Part shown: piece by piece, positions 27,884 through 38,230 of the stretch
How positions within the stretch are numbered: the first letter of the stretch is position 1
How the letters are laid out: each line of letters begins with the position of its first letter
Assembly: GCF_003854275.1 (NCBI RefSeq)
Contig: NZ_QTQP01000038.1
Location: 1 to 64,000, forward strand
Direction of reading: 5' to 3'
Length of the DNA stretch: 64,000 bases
Source of the DNA: Burkholderia sp. Bp8963
GTDB taxonomy: Bacteria > Pseudomonadota > Gammaproteobacteria > Burkholderiales > Burkholderiaceae
Program-made: the position numbers and the translations under genes
Notes under the pieces: generated by a model
What the model saw: the letters and a program-made list of their open reading frames with translations, nothing else
Told to the model about the DNA's origin: nothing
Databases searched by the model: none

Positions 27884-29188
27884 TCAGGTCGTGAAGCGCT
27901 CGGCGCGCAGCGCGGCGAGCGTGTCGGCGGGCCAGCGCTGCGCGTCGCCGCCGAGGTAATCCGCCACCACTTTAGCAGACCCGCACGCGAGCCCCCAGCC
28001 TGCGGGGCCGTGCCCGAAATTGACGAACACGCGCGGATGCGGGGTCGGACCAACGACAGGCAAGCCGTCCGGCGACAGCAGTTGCGTGCCTTGCCACGAC
28101 AGCGCGGCCGAGATTTTCGCCGCGCCGGGCACCCAGTCGTGGACGGCCTGCCCGAGCAGCGCGAGCGCGGTCTCCGACAGCGGTTCGGCGAGCGGCCGGG
28201 CGGTGTCCTGCAGGCTCTGCAGCACCGCGCCGCCGCCGACCCGCAGCCGCTGGTGGGTGCGTGTCATCGCGATCCGCTTGATCGAATCGACGACGGTCAG
28301 GTGCGGCGCATGCTCCTCGTACGCGACCGGGGCGGTCAGCGTATGGATGCGCACCGGATGCAGCGGCACGTGCAGGCCGAACCGCTCGAGCAGCGCGAGG
28401 CTGCCGGCGCCTGCGGCAACGACGATCGCGTCGGCCGAGATCACGTCGACTTCGCGCGCGTTCGCCGCGCGCCGGTCGCCGGACTGCGGGGCGAGTTCGA
28501 CCGCGGCGCGGCCCGAGTCGACGCGGATCGCGGCGACGTCGGCGCCGAAGCGGAACTGCACGTCGCGTTCGTCGAGCACCTGCTTGACGAGCTTCGCGAA
28601 CAGCGGGCAGTTCCCGGTGCGCTCGGTCTCGAGCAGCACGCCGCCGGCGAATTCCGGCTCGGCGGGCACCGACGGCTCGTATGCCGCGCATTCGGCGGAC
28701 GTCAGCGTACGGTGCGGCAGCTCGAGCGTGCGCAACAGTTCGAGTGCGGGTTGCGCGGCGTCCCAGTCGCGCGCGTCGCGCACGACGTGCAGCACGCCGG
28801 CCTTCTGTTCGAATTCGAGTTCGAAGCGGGCTTCGATGTCGGCGAGCGCGTCGCGCGACGCGTCGATCAGCGGACGCAGCCGCGCATACTGGGCCGCGAA
28901 CGCTTCGGGCTCGCGCAACGCCCCGAGCCGCTTCACGAAGCGGCGCACCTGGCCGTTCAGCCCGGGCTTGTAGACGATGCCGCTGTCGCGCGGCTGGCGC
29001 TGACGCATGAAGGTCGGCCCGAACCAGACGTCGAGCGGGCTCGGCAGCAGCGTGCCGCCATCGCCGTAGGTCGCGCCTTGCGCGACGGTTGCGTGACGTT
29101 CGACGACGCATACGCGATGGCCGGCCGCGCGCAGCTGGTAGGCGGTGGCGACGCCGCTGATTCCGCCGCCGATGACGATGACATCCAT
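27884..29188 (-). CDS. FAD-dependent D-amino-acid dehydrogenase-like oxidoreductase (DadA family)
   Basis: 434-residue flavoprotein of the DAO/DadA family. The FAD-binding start [20 protein letters not shown] is followed by [13 protein letters not shown], and the C-terminus has [20 protein letters not shown], the second FAD contact. DadA oxidises D-amino acids to 2-oxoacids and passes electrons to the respiratory chain at the membrane. The enzyme is close in length to DadA (about 430). No alanine racemase or Lrp-type regulator is adjacent, so the true substrate could be another secondary amine. The ATG at 29188 gives the flavin fold at residue 1. It diverges from purL across 272 bp. Confidence 0.9.
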   Translation of the reverse strand: MDVIVIGGGISGVATAYQLRAAGHRVCVVERHATVAQGATYGDGGTLLPSPLDVWFGPTFMRQRQPRDSGIVYKPGLNGQVRRFVKRLGALREPEAFAAQYARLRPLIDASRDALADIEARFELEFEQKAGVLHVVRDARDWDAAQPALELLRTLELPHRTLTSAECAAYEPSVPAEPEFAGGVLLETERTGNCPLFAKLVKQVLDERDVQFRFGADVAAIRVDSGRAAVELAPQSGDRRAANAREVDVISADAIVVAAGAGSLALLERFGLHVPLHPVRIHTLTAPVAYEEHAPHLTVVDSIKRIAMTRTHQRLRVGGGAVLQSLQDTARPLAEPLSETALALLGQAVHDWVPGAAKISAALSWQGTQLLSPDGLPVVGPTPHPRVFVNFGHGPAGWGLACGSAKVVADYLGGDAQRWPADTLAALRAERFTT

Positions 29189-29276
29189 GGATTGCTTCGA
29201 TGGCGGGCGGCGGCTCGGCCGCCCGATGGGTGATTCGCGTGACGGGCCGCGCTCGGCCCGGTGAACCGCAAATGAT

Positions 29277-29330
29277 AGCGCCAAACAGTGCGAAACGAGC
29301 GCCAAACGAGCGCCAAACGAGCGCAAAACG
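29277..29330. repeat. 11-bp tandem array upstream of purL
   Basis: Five units of about 11 bp: AGCGCCAAAC, AGTGCGAAACG, two exact copies of AGCGCCAAACG, and AGCGCAAAACG. It lies in the 272-bp divergent gap between the DadA-like gene and purL, 64 bp before the purL -10 box. Helix-phased repeats at such a place could bind a regulator, but no known operator matches. Confidence 0.85.
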
Positions 29331-29371
29331 GCCGGCCGGGCGGCGTCGTGCGCGCGTACCGACCGGACGGG

Positions 29372-29399
29372 TTTGGGGCAGCAGACTTCCGGGTATAAT
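29372..29399 (+). promoter_or_regulatory. Promoter of purL
   Basis: A perfect -10 TATAAT lies at 29394-29399, with TTTGGG at 29372-29377 as a weak -35 (16-bp spacer). The predicted start is about 55 bp before the ATG. Confidence 0.6.
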
Positions 29400-29460
29400 T
29401 ACGGCCTTCCTTTCGCCCCACGTCGCCACCTTGCGCGACTCATCGACGTCAGTCCAGCCC

Positions 29461-32400
29461 ATGGCTCACTTCTCGTGTTTTCCCGGCGCTTCGGCCCTTT
29501 CCGATTTCCGTCAGACCCGTCTGCTCGATACGCTCAGGCAGATCGACGCCAACATCGTCGCGGTGCGCGGCCAGTTCCTGCACTTCGTCAACGCCAGTGA
29601 GCCGCTGTCGGCCGACGACAGCGCGCGCATCGACGCGCTGATGCACTACGGCGCGCCGTTCGAGCCGGCGGCCGAGAAGGGCAGCACCGAATCGTTCGTC
29701 GTGCTGCCGCGCTTCGGCACCGTGTCGCCGTGGGCGAGCAAGGCGACCGACATCGCGCGGCACTGCGGCCTCACGCACGTGCGCCGCATCGAGCGCGGCA
29801 TCGAATTCACGGTCACGCTGAAGTCGGGCCTGCTCGGCGGCAAGAAGGCGCTGTCCGACGACGCGCGCGCCGCGGTCGCGGCCGCGCTGCACGACCGGAT
29901 GACCGACAGCGTCGTGGCCGCGCGCGACGACGCAAAGCACCTGTTCGACGAACTGCCGGCCAAGCCGCTCGCGACGGTCGACGTGCTCGCGCAGGGCCGC
30001 GGCGCGCTCGAGCGCGCGAACGTCGAGCTGGGCCTCGCGCTTGCCGACGACGAGATCGACTACCTCGTCGACGCGTTCCGCAAGCTCGAGCGCAACCCGA
30101 CCGACGTCGAGCTGATGATGTTCGCGCAGGCGAACAGCGAGCACTGCCGCCACAAGATCTTCAACGCGCAGTGGACGATCGACGGCGACGCGCAGGACAT
30201 GTCGCTGTTCGCGATGATCCGCAACACCGAGAAGCTGAGCCCGCAAGGCACGATCGTCGCGTACTCGGACAACTCGTCGATCATGATGGGCGCCGAAGCC
30301 GAGCGCTGGTTCCCGCGCAACGCGGGCGCGGCTGGCGAGCCCGGTGAACGTTATGGCCGTCACACCGAGCTCACGCACACGCTGATGAAGGTCGAGACGC
30401 ACAACCACCCGACGGCGATCTCGCCGTTCCCGGGCGCGGCGACCGGCGCGGGCGGCGAGATCCGCGACGAAGGCGCGACGGGCCGCGGTGCGCGGCCGAA
30501 GGCGGGCCTGACGGGCTTCACCGTGTCGAACCTCGACCTGCCCGACGCGCGCCAGACGTGGGAAAACGCGCGCGACGCCGCGCAGCCGGTCGGCGAGCGC
30601 AACCCGAACGAGCAGCACGGCCCGTACGGTCGTCCGGACCGCATCGCGTCGCCGCTGCAGATCATGATCGACGGCCCGCTCGGCGGCGCCGCCTTCAACA
30701 ACGAATTCGGCCGCCCGAACCTCGGCGGCTACTTCCGCGTGTACGAGCAGAATGTCGGCGGCCAGGTGCGCGGCTATCACAAGCCGATCATGATCGCGGG
30801 CGGCCTCGGCAACATCTCCGACGCGCACACGCACAAGCACGACGTGCCGGCCGGCTCCCTGCTGATCCAGATCGGCGGCCCCGGCATGCGGATCGGCATG
30901 GGTGGCGGCGCGGCGAGCTCGATGGCGACCGGCGCGAACACCGCCGAGCTCGACTTCGACTCGGTGCAGCGCGGCAACCCGGAAATCGAGCGCCGTGCGC
31001 AGGAAGTGATCAACGGTTGCTGGCAGCTCGGCGAGCAGAACCCGATCCTGAGCATTCACGACGTCGGCGCGGGCGGCCTGTCGAACGCGTTCCCCGAGAT
31101 CGTCGACGGCGCCGGCAAGGGCGCGCGCTTCGAGCTGCGCAAGGTCGCGCTCGAGGAGTCGGGCCTGTCGCCGCGCGAGATCTGGTCGAACGAAGCGCAG
31201 GAGCGCTACGTGCTGGCGATTGCGCCGGCCGACCTGCCGCGCTTCGAGGCGATCTGCGCGCGTGAGCGCTGCCCGTTCTCGGTGGTCGGCGTCGCGACCG
31301 ACGAACGCCAGTTGCAGCTCGTCGACGACGAGGCGACCGGCGTCGACGAATATCCGGTCGACATGCCGATGGAAGTGCTGCTCGGCAAGCCGCCGCGCAT
31401 GCACCGCGACGTCACGCGCGTGAGCACCGAGCGTGCGCCGGTCGACGTGACGGGCATCGCGCTTGCACAGGTCGCCGTCGACGTGCTGAAGCACCCGACG
31501 GTCGCGAGCAAGTCGTTCCTGATCACGATCGGCGACCGCACGGTTGGCGGCACGTCGGTGCGCGACCAGATGGTCGGCCCGTGGCAGGTGCCGGTGGCCG
31601 ACTGCGCGGTGACGGCGCTCGACTACGCGGGCTTCAAGGGCGAAGCGATGACGATGGCCGAGCGCACGCCGCTCGCGGTGATCGACGCGCCCGCATCGGG
31701 CCGCATGGCGGTCGGCGAGGCGATCACCAACATCGCGAGCGCGCCGATCGCGTCGCTCGACAAGCTGAAGCTGTCCGCGAACTGGATGGCCGCGTGCGGC
31801 ACCGCCGGCGAAGACGCCGCGCTGTTCGACACGGTGAAGGCGATCGGGATGGAGCTGTGCCCGGCACTCGGCATCGGCATTCCGGTCGGCAAGGACTCGC
31901 TGTCGATGAAGACGAAGTGGGACGAGCAGGGCGTCGCGAAGGAAGTGGTTTCGCCGGTGTCGCTGATCATCTCCGCGTTCGCGCCGGTCGAGGACGTGCG
32001 CCTTCACCTGACGCCGCAACTGCAGCGCGTCGCCGATGCGGGCGACAGCGTGCTGATCGCGATCGACCTCGGTCGCGGCAAGAACCGGATGGCCGGCAGC
32101 ATCTTCGCGCAGGTCACGCAGCAGGTCGGCAACGAGACGCCGGACGTCGACGATCCGGAAGACCTGAAGCGCTTCTTCAACGCGATCCAGTCGCTGAACG
32201 CGCAAGGCAAGCTGCTTGCGTACCACGACCGTTCGGACGGCGGCCTGTGGGCGACGGTCTGCGAAATGGCGTTCGCGGGCCACGCGGGCGTGTCGCTGAA
32301 CGTCGACATGCTGACGCTCGACGAGAATCACGAATCCGATTACGGCGACGCGAAGGACTGGGCGAAGCAGACGAGCGGCCGCCGCGACGACCGCACGCTG

Positions 32401-33525
32401 CGCGCGCTGTTCTCGGAGGAACTCGGCGCCGTCGTGCAGGTGCGCGCGGCAGAGCGCGACACGGTGCTCGGCGCGTTGCGCGAGTTCGGCCTGTCCGCGT
32501 GCTCGCACGTGATCGGCACGGTCAACGAGCGCGACGTGATCGAGGTGTACCGCGACGCGAAGAAGATCTTCGACGCGCCGCGCGCCGAACTGCATCGCGC
32601 GTGGGGCGAGGTGAGCTGGCGCATCGCGCGCCTGCGCGACAACCCGGCCTGCGCGGATGCCGAATACGACGTGCTGCTCGACGCGGCCGACCCGGGCATC
32701 TCGCCGGTGCTGACGTTCGATCCGGCCGACGACATCGCCGCGCCGTTCATTGCGACGGGCGCCCGTCCGCGCGTCGCGATCCTGCGCGAGCAGGGCGTGA
32801 ACTCGCATCTCGAAACCGCGTACGCGTTCGACCGCGCGGGCTTCGATGCGCACGACGTGCACATGAGCGACCTGCTGGCCGGCCGCGTGTCGCTCGCGGA
32901 TTTCGCGGGCGCGGTCGCGTGCGGTGGCTTCTCGTACGGCGACGTGCTGGGCGCGGGCGAAGGCTGGGCGAAGACGATTCGCTTCAACGCGAACCTGTCC
33001 GACATGTTCTCGGCATTCTTCGCGCGGCAGGACACGTTCGCGCTCGGCATCTGTAACGGTTGCCAGATGCTGTCGAGCCTCGCGTCGATGATCCCGGGCG
33101 CCGAAGCGTGGCCGAAGTTCACGCGCAACAAGTCCGAACAGTTCGAGGCGCGCTTCTCGTTCGTCGAGGTGCAGAAGTCGCCGTCGATCTTCTTTGCGGG
33201 CATGGAAGGCTCGCGGATTCCGGTCGCAGTCGCGCACGGCGAAGGCTATGCGGACTTCTCGCAGCAGGGCGACATCAACAACGTCGCGGTCGCGATGCGC
33301 TATGTCGACCACCGCGGCAACGCGACCGAGGGTTATCCGTTCAACCCGAACGGGTCGCCGGCCGGCATCACGTCGGTGACGACTGCCGACGGCCGCTTCT
33401 CGGTGCTGATGCCGCACATGGAGCGCGTGCACCGCACGGTCACGATGAGCTGGCACCCGGAAGGCTGGGGCGAGGCGAGCCCGTGGCTGCGCGTGTTCCG
33501 CAACGCGCGCCGCTGGATCGGCTGA
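29461..33525 (+). CDS. purL: Phosphoribosylformylglycinamidine synthase, large single-chain form
   Basis: 1354-residue enzyme for step four of purine synthesis: FGAR + glutamine + ATP to FGAM. It is the fused form of beta- and gamma-proteobacteria. The N-terminal domain and linker are followed by two AIRS-type halves; [34 protein letters not shown] and [17 protein letters not shown] mark the active site. The C-terminal glutaminase has the nucleophile Cys1201 in ICNGCQM and the His1332/Glu1334 pair in [10 protein letters not shown] perfect TATAAT and an 11-bp repeat array lie upstream. An acetyltransferase gene follows after 4 bp and is probably co-transcribed. Confidence 0.98.
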   Translation: MAHFSCFPGASALSDFRQTRLLDTLRQIDANIVAVRGQFLHFVNASEPLSADDSARIDALMHYGAPFEPAAEKGSTESFVVLPRFGTVSPWASKATDIARHCGLTHVRRIERGIEFTVTLKSGLLGGKKALSDDARAAVAAALHDRMTDSVVAARDDAKHLFDELPAKPLATVDVLAQGRGALERANVELGLALADDEIDYLVDAFRKLERNPTDVELMMFAQANSEHCRHKIFNAQWTIDGDAQDMSLFAMIRNTEKLSPQGTIVAYSDNSSIMMGAEAERWFPRNAGAAGEPGERYGRHTELTHTLMKVETHNHPTAISPFPGAATGAGGEIRDEGATGRGARPKAGLTGFTVSNLDLPDARQTWENARDAAQPVGERNPNEQHGPYGRPDRIASPLQIMIDGPLGGAAFNNEFGRPNLGGYFRVYEQNVGGQVRGYHKPIMIAGGLGNISDAHTHKHDVPAGSLLIQIGGPGMRIGMGGGAASSMATGANTAELDFDSVQRGNPEIERRAQEVINGCWQLGEQNPILSIHDVGAGGLSNAFPEIVDGAGKGARFELRKVALEESGLSPREIWSNEAQERYVLAIAPADLPRFEAICARERCPFSVVGVATDERQLQLVDDEATGVDEYPVDMPMEVLLGKPPRMHRDVTRVSTERAPVDVTGIALAQVAVDVLKHPTVASKSFLITIGDRTVGGTSVRDQMVGPWQVPVADCAVTALDYAGFKGEAMTMAERTPLAVIDAPASGRMAVGEAITNIASAPIASLDKLKLSANWMAACGTAGEDAALFDTVKAIGMELCPALGIGIPVGKDSLSMKTKWDEQGVAKEVVSPVSLIISAFAPVEDVRLHLTPQLQRVADAGDSVLIAIDLGRGKNRMAGSIFAQVTQQVGNETPDVDDPEDLKRFFNAIQSLNAQGKLLAYHDRSDGGLWATVCEMAFAGHAGVSLNVDMLTLDENHESDYGDAKDWAKQTSGRRDDRTLRALFSEELGAVVQVRAAERDTVLGALREFGLSACSHVIGTVNERDVIEVYRDAKKIFDAPRAELHRAWGEVSWRIARLRDNPACADAEYDVLLDAADPGISPVLTFDPADDIAAPFIATGARPRVAILREQGVNSHLETAYAFDRAGFDAHDVHMSDLLAGRVSLADFAGAVACGGFSYGDVLGAGEGWAKTIRFNANLSDMFSAFFARQDTFALGICNGCQMLSSLASMIPGAEAWPKFTRNKSEQFEARFSFVEVQKSPSIFFAGMEGSRIPVAVAHGEGYADFSQQGDINNVAVAMRYVDHRGNATEGYPFNPNGSPAGITSVTTADGRFSVLMPHMERVHRTVTMSWHPEGWGEASPWLRVFRNARRWIG

Positions 33526-33529
33526 CGCG

Positions 33530-34063
33530 ATGTTCGATCCGCATGCGCCGGTCGACGTCGTCACGCTGCGCGACGAGCGCGCGAGCGACGTCGCGGCGAT
33601 TGCCCGCGTGATCGCCGCCGCGTTTGCCGGCGAGCCGCACGGCGGGCAGGTCGAGCAGCGGATCGTCGACGCATTTCGCGCGGACGGCTGCCTGAGCGTG
33701 TCGCTCGTCGCGGAGCGCGACGGGCGCATCGTCGGTTACGTCGCGTTTTCACCGGTGACGATCGGCACGGACAGCGAAGGCTGGTACGGGCTCGCGCCGC
33801 TCGCGGTGCTGCCCGACTGCCGGCGTCAGAGCATCGGCGCGGGGCTCGTGCGCACGGGCCTCGATGCGTTGCGCCGGCTCGGTGCGCGCGGCTGCGTGCT
33901 GCTCGGCGAGCCTGCGTATTACACGCGCTTCGGTTTCGCGTCGACCGGTGACATCGTGTTTCCGGGCGTGCCGGCCGAGTATCTGCTGGCGCTGTCGTTC
34001 GACGAGGCGGCGCCGCGGCCGTCGGGCACGGTCCGATACCACGACGCGTTCCACTTCGCGTAA
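33530..34063 (+). CDS. GNAT-family N-acetyltransferase (YhbS-like)
   Basis: 177-residue acetyltransferase. The acetyl-CoA site is LAVLPDCRRQSIGAGLVRTG (motif A), and the C-terminal YYTRFGFAST is typical of the YhbS group. It begins 4 bp after purL, which argues for co-transcription, but no purine-related role is implied by sequence. The substrate is unknown: small amines, protein N-termini or tRNA are all possible in this superfamily. An 11-bp repeat array starts on its stop codon and a terminator follows. Confidence 0.88.
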   Translation: MFDPHAPVDVVTLRDERASDVAAIARVIAAAFAGEPHGGQVEQRIVDAFRADGCLSVSLVAERDGRIVGYVAFSPVTIGTDSEGWYGLAPLAVLPDCRRQSIGAGLVRTGLDALRRLGARGCVLLGEPAYYTRFGFASTGDIVFPGVPAEYLLALSFDEAAPRPSGTVRYHDAFHFA

Positions 34064-34093
34064 CCATCGCATAGCCGTCGCATAACCGTCGCG
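34061..34093 (+). repeat. 11-bp tandem array starting on a stop codon
   Basis: Three units, TAACCATCGCA, TAGCCGTCGCA and TAACCGTCGCG. The first three bases are the stop codon of the acetyltransferase. Because the unit is not a multiple of three, the repeated TAA/TAG falls in all three frames. Confidence 0.8.
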
Positions 34094-34127
34094 CTACGCG
34101 TCGTTGCTGCTCGCGAGCAGCGGCTGC

Positions 34128-34156
34128 AAGCCGCTCTCCGGAGCGGCTTGTTCGTT
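34128..34156 (+). terminator. Intrinsic terminator of the purL unit
   Basis: AAGCCGCTC (34128-34136) pairs with GAGCGGCTT (34141-34149) around TCCG, followed by GTTCGTTT. A GCTGCTCGCGAGCAGC palindrome lies just before, at 34106-34121. Confidence 0.75.
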
Positions 34157-34210
34157 TACGGCGCACGGGCCCGTGCGCCGCTGCGCGAGCGCCGGCGCGC
34201 AGCCGCAATG

Positions 34211-34237
34211 AAAAAGGCCGCTCCGGGAGCGGCCTTT
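34211..34237 (-). terminator. Intrinsic terminator after the parvulin gene
   Basis: AAAGGCCGCTC (34213-34223) and GAGCGGCCTTT (34227-34237) form an 11-bp stem with a 3-nt loop. Read leftward it is followed by TTTTT. It ends the run from selO or a part of it. Confidence 0.85.
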
Positions 34238-34259
34238 GCATACGCGAGCGCGGTTCGCG

Positions 34260-35039
34260 TTACTGCACTTTCGCTTTCTGGCGCAGGCCTTCCTCGAACG
34301 CCTGCAGCTTCTGCTGCACCAGTTGCTGCGCGATCTGCGCCTTGACCTGGTCGAGCGGCGGCGGCGCGGTGTTGCGGATGTCGTCGACGCGGATGATGTG
34401 CCAGCCGAACTGGGTCTTCACCGGCTCGTCGGTCATCTGGCCTTTCTGCAGCTTCTGCGCGGCCGCCGCGAATTCCGGCACGTACGCCTTCGGATCGGAC
34501 CAGTCGAGGTCGCCGCCGTTCTTGCCCGAGCCCGGATCCTTCGAGTATTGCTTGGCGAGATCCTCGAACTTCGCGCCGGCCTTGATCTTCGCGATCAGGT
34601 CCTTCGCCTGCTGCTCGTTGTCGACGAGGATGTGGTGCAGGTGGTATTCGCGATTCGATACGCCCGACACGAGCTGGTCGTAGCGCGCCTTCACGTCGGC
34701 GTCGGTCGGCTGGTTCGTCTTCAGGAAGTCCTCGATCATCGAGCGCAGCACGACGGTCTGCTGAGCGACGGCGATCTGCGCCTTTACGTCCGGACGGTTC
34801 GGGATGCCGCGACGGATCGCTTCCTGCATCAGGATTTCGCGGTTCACGAGTTCCTGGCGCACGGCCTGCTGCAGTTGCGGGCTGTCGGCCTGGCCTTGCT
34901 GGACCAGTTGGGCAACCATTGCGTCGGCGCGCGACTTCGGAATCGGCGTGCCGTTGACGACGGCGATGTTCTGGGCGAATGCCGGCGCCGCTGCGAGAGC
35001 GGCCGCTGCGGCCCACAGGCGGGGGGATTTCAGGATCAT
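34260..35039 (-). CDS. Periplasmic parvulin-type peptidyl-prolyl isomerase
   Basis: 259-residue secreted foldase of the PrsA/SurA/PpiC class. A signal peptide ends at PAFAQ (about residue 23). A SurA-like N-terminal region follows, then one parvulin domain at about 130-225 with REYHLHHILVDNEQQA, GGDLDWSDPKAYVPEF and TQFGWHIIRVDDI. A short C-terminal helix closes the chaperone module. Burkholderia carries several such proteins. It is last of a leftward run, 9 bp after bolA. Confidence 0.92.
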   Translation of the reverse strand: MILKSPRLWAAAAALAAAPAFAQNIAVVNGTPIPKSRADAMVAQLVQQGQADSPQLQQAVRQELVNREILMQEAIRRGIPNRPDVKAQIAVAQQTVVLRSMIEDFLKTNQPTDADVKARYDQLVSGVSNREYHLHHILVDNEQQAKDLIAKIKAGAKFEDLAKQYSKDPGSGKNGGDLDWSDPKAYVPEFAAAAQKLQKGQMTDEPVKTQFGWHIIRVDDIRNTAPPPLDQVKAQIAQQLVQQKLQAFEEGLRQKAKVQ

Positions 35040-35048
35040 CGGGAATTC

Positions 35049-35369
35049 CTAATGAGACGACTGGATTGAAGATGCGTTGAATTCTTCGGGCGTGTACGCC
35101 ACGATCGCGAGCGCGTGGATGCCACGCTGCATCGCGTCGGCGAGCGCATCATACACCAGCCGGTGCCGCGCGACGCGCGGCTTGCCGGCGAACGCGGCGG
35201 ACACGATCGTGACCGTGTAGTGGCCGCCGGCGGCCGCGCCGGCGTGGCCCGCGTGCTGCGCGCTGTCGTCGCGCACCGCGAGCGACACGGGTGCGAGCGC
35301 GGCGGCGAGGCGTGCCTCGATCAGCGCGATGCGCGCATCGGGCGACGCATGGAGGAAGGCGTCCGTCAT
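35049..35369 (-). CDS. bolA: BolA-family protein
   Basis: 106-residue BolA-type protein. These class II KH-like proteins pair with monothiol glutaredoxins over a [2Fe-2S] cluster and affect stress morphology and iron-sulfur trafficking. The core FAGKPRVARHRLVYDALAD contains the conserved RHR region and the helix that follows, with GIHALAIVAYTPEE at the end. The middle (HAGHAGAAAGGH) is a longer Ala/Gly/His loop than in E. coli BolA. It is separated from yciB by 1 bp, so both are co-transcribed; the yciB-bolA-parvulin order is typical of beta-proteobacteria. Confidence 0.92.
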   Translation of the reverse strand: MTDAFLHASPDARIALIEARLAAALAPVSLAVRDDSAQHAGHAGAAAGGHYTVTIVSAAFAGKPRVARHRLVYDALADAMQRGIHALAIVAYTPEEFNASSIQSSH

Positions 35370-35370
35370 G

Positions 35371-35901
35371 TCACTCGTCCTTCAGGTATTTCGCGAGCCA
35401 CAGGCTCTGCAGGATGATGAATACGACCATCGCGCCCGTCGTGCCGAACAGCTTGAAGTTCACCCATTGCGATTCGGTGAAGTTGTGCACGACGTACAGG
35501 TTGGCGACGCCGAGCACGGCGAAGAACAGCGCCCACGCGACGTTGAGCTTGTCCCAGACGGGATGCGGCAGCGTGAGCTGCTTGCCCATCATCTTTTCGA
35601 TCAGGTTGTTGCCGAACGCATAGCGCGCGGCGAACAGGCCAATTGCAAACAGCCAGTACAGCACAGTCGGTTTCCATTGAATGAATTTCTCGTCATGCAG
35701 GACGAGGGTGGCGCCGCCGAACACGACGATCACGCCGAGGCTGACCCACAGCATGGTGTCGACCTTCCGGTGACGAAACGCGACCCAGGCGACCTGGGCG
35801 AGCGTCGCGACGATCGCGACGGCGGTGGCGGTGAAGATGCCCCAGACCTTGAAGGCGGCGAAAAACAGGATGATCGGAAACAGATCGAACAGGAATTTCA
35901 T
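35371..35901 (-). CDS. yciB: Inner-membrane septation protein A (YciB/IspZ)
   Basis: 176-residue protein with about five membrane helices, starting [19 protein letters not shown]. The conserved segments [15 protein letters not shown] and [19 protein letters not shown] are characteristic of YciB. The family helps maintain envelope integrity and interacts with cell-elongation and division proteins. bolA follows after one base. The gap to msrB upstream is 134 bp and could hold a promoter. Confidence 0.95.
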   Translation of the reverse strand: MKFLFDLFPIILFFAAFKVWGIFTATAVAIVATLAQVAWVAFRHRKVDTMLWVSLGVIVVFGGATLVLHDEKFIQWKPTVLYWLFAIGLFAARYAFGNNLIEKMMGKQLTLPHPVWDKLNVAWALFFAVLGVANLYVVHNFTESQWVNFKLFGTTGAMVVFIILQSLWLAKYLKDE

Positions 35902-36035
35902 GGTGCTCGCAGCTGCGTGAAAGGACGCTGAAATGACTGATGCGGCCTTTCACCGTTGTAGGGACCCGCCAGCGCGCCGCCGCGAACCGGGGCTGCCCCG
36001 TCGGGGAGACCGGCCGATTCGCGCCCGGGCGCCGC

Positions 36036-36467
36036 TTATTCGTGTTCGGGTCGGGACTCGAAGTTTAACGCAGCCGAATTGATGCAGTACCGCAAACCGG
36101 TCTGGTCGCGCGGGCCGTCCTCGAACACGTGGCCGAGATGCGCGCCGCAGTGGTTGCAGCGGACTTCGACACGCACCATCCCGTGCGTGTAGTCGATCTT
36201 CTCTTCGATGACTTCGCCGTTGATCGGCTTGAAGTAGCTGGGCCAGCCGCAGCCGGAGTGGAATTTCGCGCCGGATTCGAACAGCGGGGTGCTGCAGACG
36301 ACGCACTTGTAGATGCCGGGGTCTTCGGTGTCGGTGTACGCGCCGGTGAACGCACGCTCGGTCGCCGCGTGCTGCGTGACTTCGTACTGCATCGGCGTGA
36401 GCCGGCGGCGCAGCTCGGCTTCGTCCTTCTCGTACGGGTAGGACTTGTCGTCGGAATCGTGGGACAT
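36036..36467 (-). CDS. msrB: Peptide-methionine (R)-S-oxide reductase
   Basis: 143-residue repair enzyme that reduces the R form of methionine sulfoxide in proteins. The zinc site is formed by two CxxC pairs, CVVC and CNHC. The catalytic Cys is in [13 protein letters not shown], and the core [10 protein letters not shown] is intact. There is no signal peptide, so it is cytosolic. The ATG at 36467 matches the family N-terminus [12 protein letters not shown]. It lies 38 bp downstream of selO on the same strand; both act in redox stress, so a shared operon makes sense. Confidence 0.96.
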   Translation of the reverse strand: MSHDSDDKSYPYEKDEAELRRRLTPMQYEVTQHAATERAFTGAYTDTEDPGIYKCVVCSTPLFESGAKFHSGCGWPSYFKPINGEVIEEKIDYTHGMVRVEVRCNHCGAHLGHVFEDGPRDQTGLRYCINSAALNFESRPEHE

Positions 36468-36505
36468 GTCGGGTTTCTCCTGAGGGATCGGTCGGCGCGC
36501 GGCCG

Positions 36506-38074
36506 TCACGACGAGCAGCTCACTTCGAGCGAGCCGGCCCAGTCGGGCGGAAGTGCGGCATACGACGCGTATTCGGGTTGTTCGTCGAACGGCCGGCGCA
36601 GCACCTGCGCGAGGCGTTCGACTTCGGAAAAGTCCTTATCCTTCGCGTGCCGGATCGCGATTTCGGCCAGATGATTGCGCAGCACGTATTTCGGGTTCAC
36701 TCGGTTCATCGCGGCGGCGCGTGCGGCATCGTCGCGTGTTTCCTCGGACAGGCGCGCGCGGTAGAGGTTCGCCCACGCGTCGAACGCGTCGCGGTCGATG
36801 AACAGGTCGCGCACCGGCGCATCGCGGCTCGCGTCGTGCTTCGACAGCTGCGACAGGTGACGGAACGTCAGCGTGAAGTCCGCATGGCTCGCATGCATGA
36901 CCTCGAGCAGCCGGTTCGCGAGCGCCGCGTCGTCGTCGCGCTCGAGTTCGAGGCCGAGCTTCGCACGCATCGCGCGTTCGAGCGCGGGGCCGAAGCGTTC
37001 CGGAAACTTCGCGAGCGCGGCCTGCGCGTCGTCGACCGCACGTTCGGCGCGCGCATCGTCGTCGGCGATGCCGTGTTGCAGGCCGATCAGCGGCAGCAGT
37101 GCCTGCGCGAGGCAATAGCAGTTCCAGTGCGCGATGCGCGGCTGCATCCGGTACGCGTAGCGGCCGTGCGCATCCGAATGATTGCAGATGTGGTTCGCGT
37201 CGAACGCGTCGATGAAGCCGAACGGGCCGTAGTCGATCGTCACGCCGAGGATCGACATGTTGTCGGTATTCATCACGCCGTGGCAGAAGCCGACCGCCTG
37301 CCATTGCGCGACGAGGTCGGCAGTGCGCAGCGTCGCTGCTTCGAGCAGCGCGAGGTACGGATCGTCGGCTTCGCGGCAGTCCGGATAGAAGCGGTCGATC
37401 ACGTGATCGGCGAGCTGGCGCAGCAGGTCGGGGCGATCGTTCGAGAAGAAGTGCTCGAAGTGGCCGAAGCGCACGAAGCTCTCGGACACGCGCGTGACGA
37501 CGGCCGACGTCTCGATCTCCTCGCGGATCACCGGCTGGTCGGAGCCGATCACGGTCAGTGCGCGTGTGGTCGGGATGCCGAGGTGATGCATCGCCTCGGA
37601 GCACAGGAATTCACGGATCGACGAGCGCAGCACCGCGCGCCCGTCGCCCATCCGCGAGTACGGCGTGCGGCCGCTGCCCTTCAACTGCAGCTCGTAGCGG
37701 CGGCCGTCGGTGCCGGCGAGCTCGCCGATCGTCAGCGCACGGCCGTCGCCGAGCTGGCCGGCCCAAACGCCGAACTGGTGACCCGAGTAGACCGACGCGT
37801 ACGACATCGCGTCCGCGGGCCAGTCGCGGGTCGGATTGCCGGCGAACAGCGCGGCGAATTCCGGGTGATCGACGAGCGACGCCGGCAGCCCGAGCAGCGT
37901 CGCGACTTCGTCGGAGAAACCGACCACGTACGGCGCCGGCAGCGGCGCGGCCGGCAGGCGCGTATGAAACGCCGCGCCGAGCTGCACGAACGCGCCATCG
38001 GCGGGCGCGCCGAGCGTGGCGGCGAGGTCGGGGAGGGTGTCAGCCGCGGGGGCTGCGCTTCGGGAAAACGACAT
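36506..38074 (-). CDS. selO: Protein AMPylase SelO (YdiU family)
   Basis: 522-residue pseudokinase that transfers AMP from ATP to Ser/Thr/Tyr of target proteins during oxidative stress. The kinase-like features are [18 protein letters not shown] (Gly-rich loop), [35 protein letters not shown] (catalytic loop with the inverted metal Asn/Asp) and DYGPFGFID. The protein ends in EVSCSS; the Cys near the end is where some eukaryotic homologues carry selenocysteine. Length matches the family (about 480-520). The start at 38074 gives [13 protein letters not shown]. msrB follows in the same direction. Confidence 0.95.
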   Translation of the reverse strand: MSFSRSAAPAADTLPDLAATLGAPADGAFVQLGAAFHTRLPAAPLPAPYVVGFSDEVATLLGLPASLVDHPEFAALFAGNPTRDWPADAMSYASVYSGHQFGVWAGQLGDGRALTIGELAGTDGRRYELQLKGSGRTPYSRMGDGRAVLRSSIREFLCSEAMHHLGIPTTRALTVIGSDQPVIREEIETSAVVTRVSESFVRFGHFEHFFSNDRPDLLRQLADHVIDRFYPDCREADDPYLALLEAATLRTADLVAQWQAVGFCHGVMNTDNMSILGVTIDYGPFGFIDAFDANHICNHSDAHGRYAYRMQPRIAHWNCYCLAQALLPLIGLQHGIADDDARAERAVDDAQAALAKFPERFGPALERAMRAKLGLELERDDDAALANRLLEVMHASHADFTLTFRHLSQLSKHDASRDAPVRDLFIDRDAFDAWANLYRARLSEETRDDAARAAAMNRVNPKYVLRNHLAEIAIRHAKDKDFSEVERLAQVLRRPFDEQPEYASYAALPPDWAGSLEVSCSS

Positions 38075-38230
38075 GTTGAGCGCCTCTGGGTAAGCCGATA
38101 TTGTAAGGCGGCGCTGCGCCGCCCGCATGGCGCCGCATGCGCCGTGCGCGGGACCCCGCTCACGCCGCACGCGGGCCTGCGCCGGCTCGAGGCTGTACAC
38201 CGATTCGCATCCTTCACGGAGAACAAGACG

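Noticed and set aside
26215-27894. Long plus-strand frame opposite nnr
   Set aside because: Composition is Arg/Gly/Ala-rich without motifs; the minus strand encodes a complete Nnr.
29449-33729. Open frame of more than 1400 codons opposite purL
   Set aside because: It is the antisense shadow of purL in GC-rich DNA: Arg/Val/His-rich, with no motif and no ribosome site, and purL is certain on the other strand.
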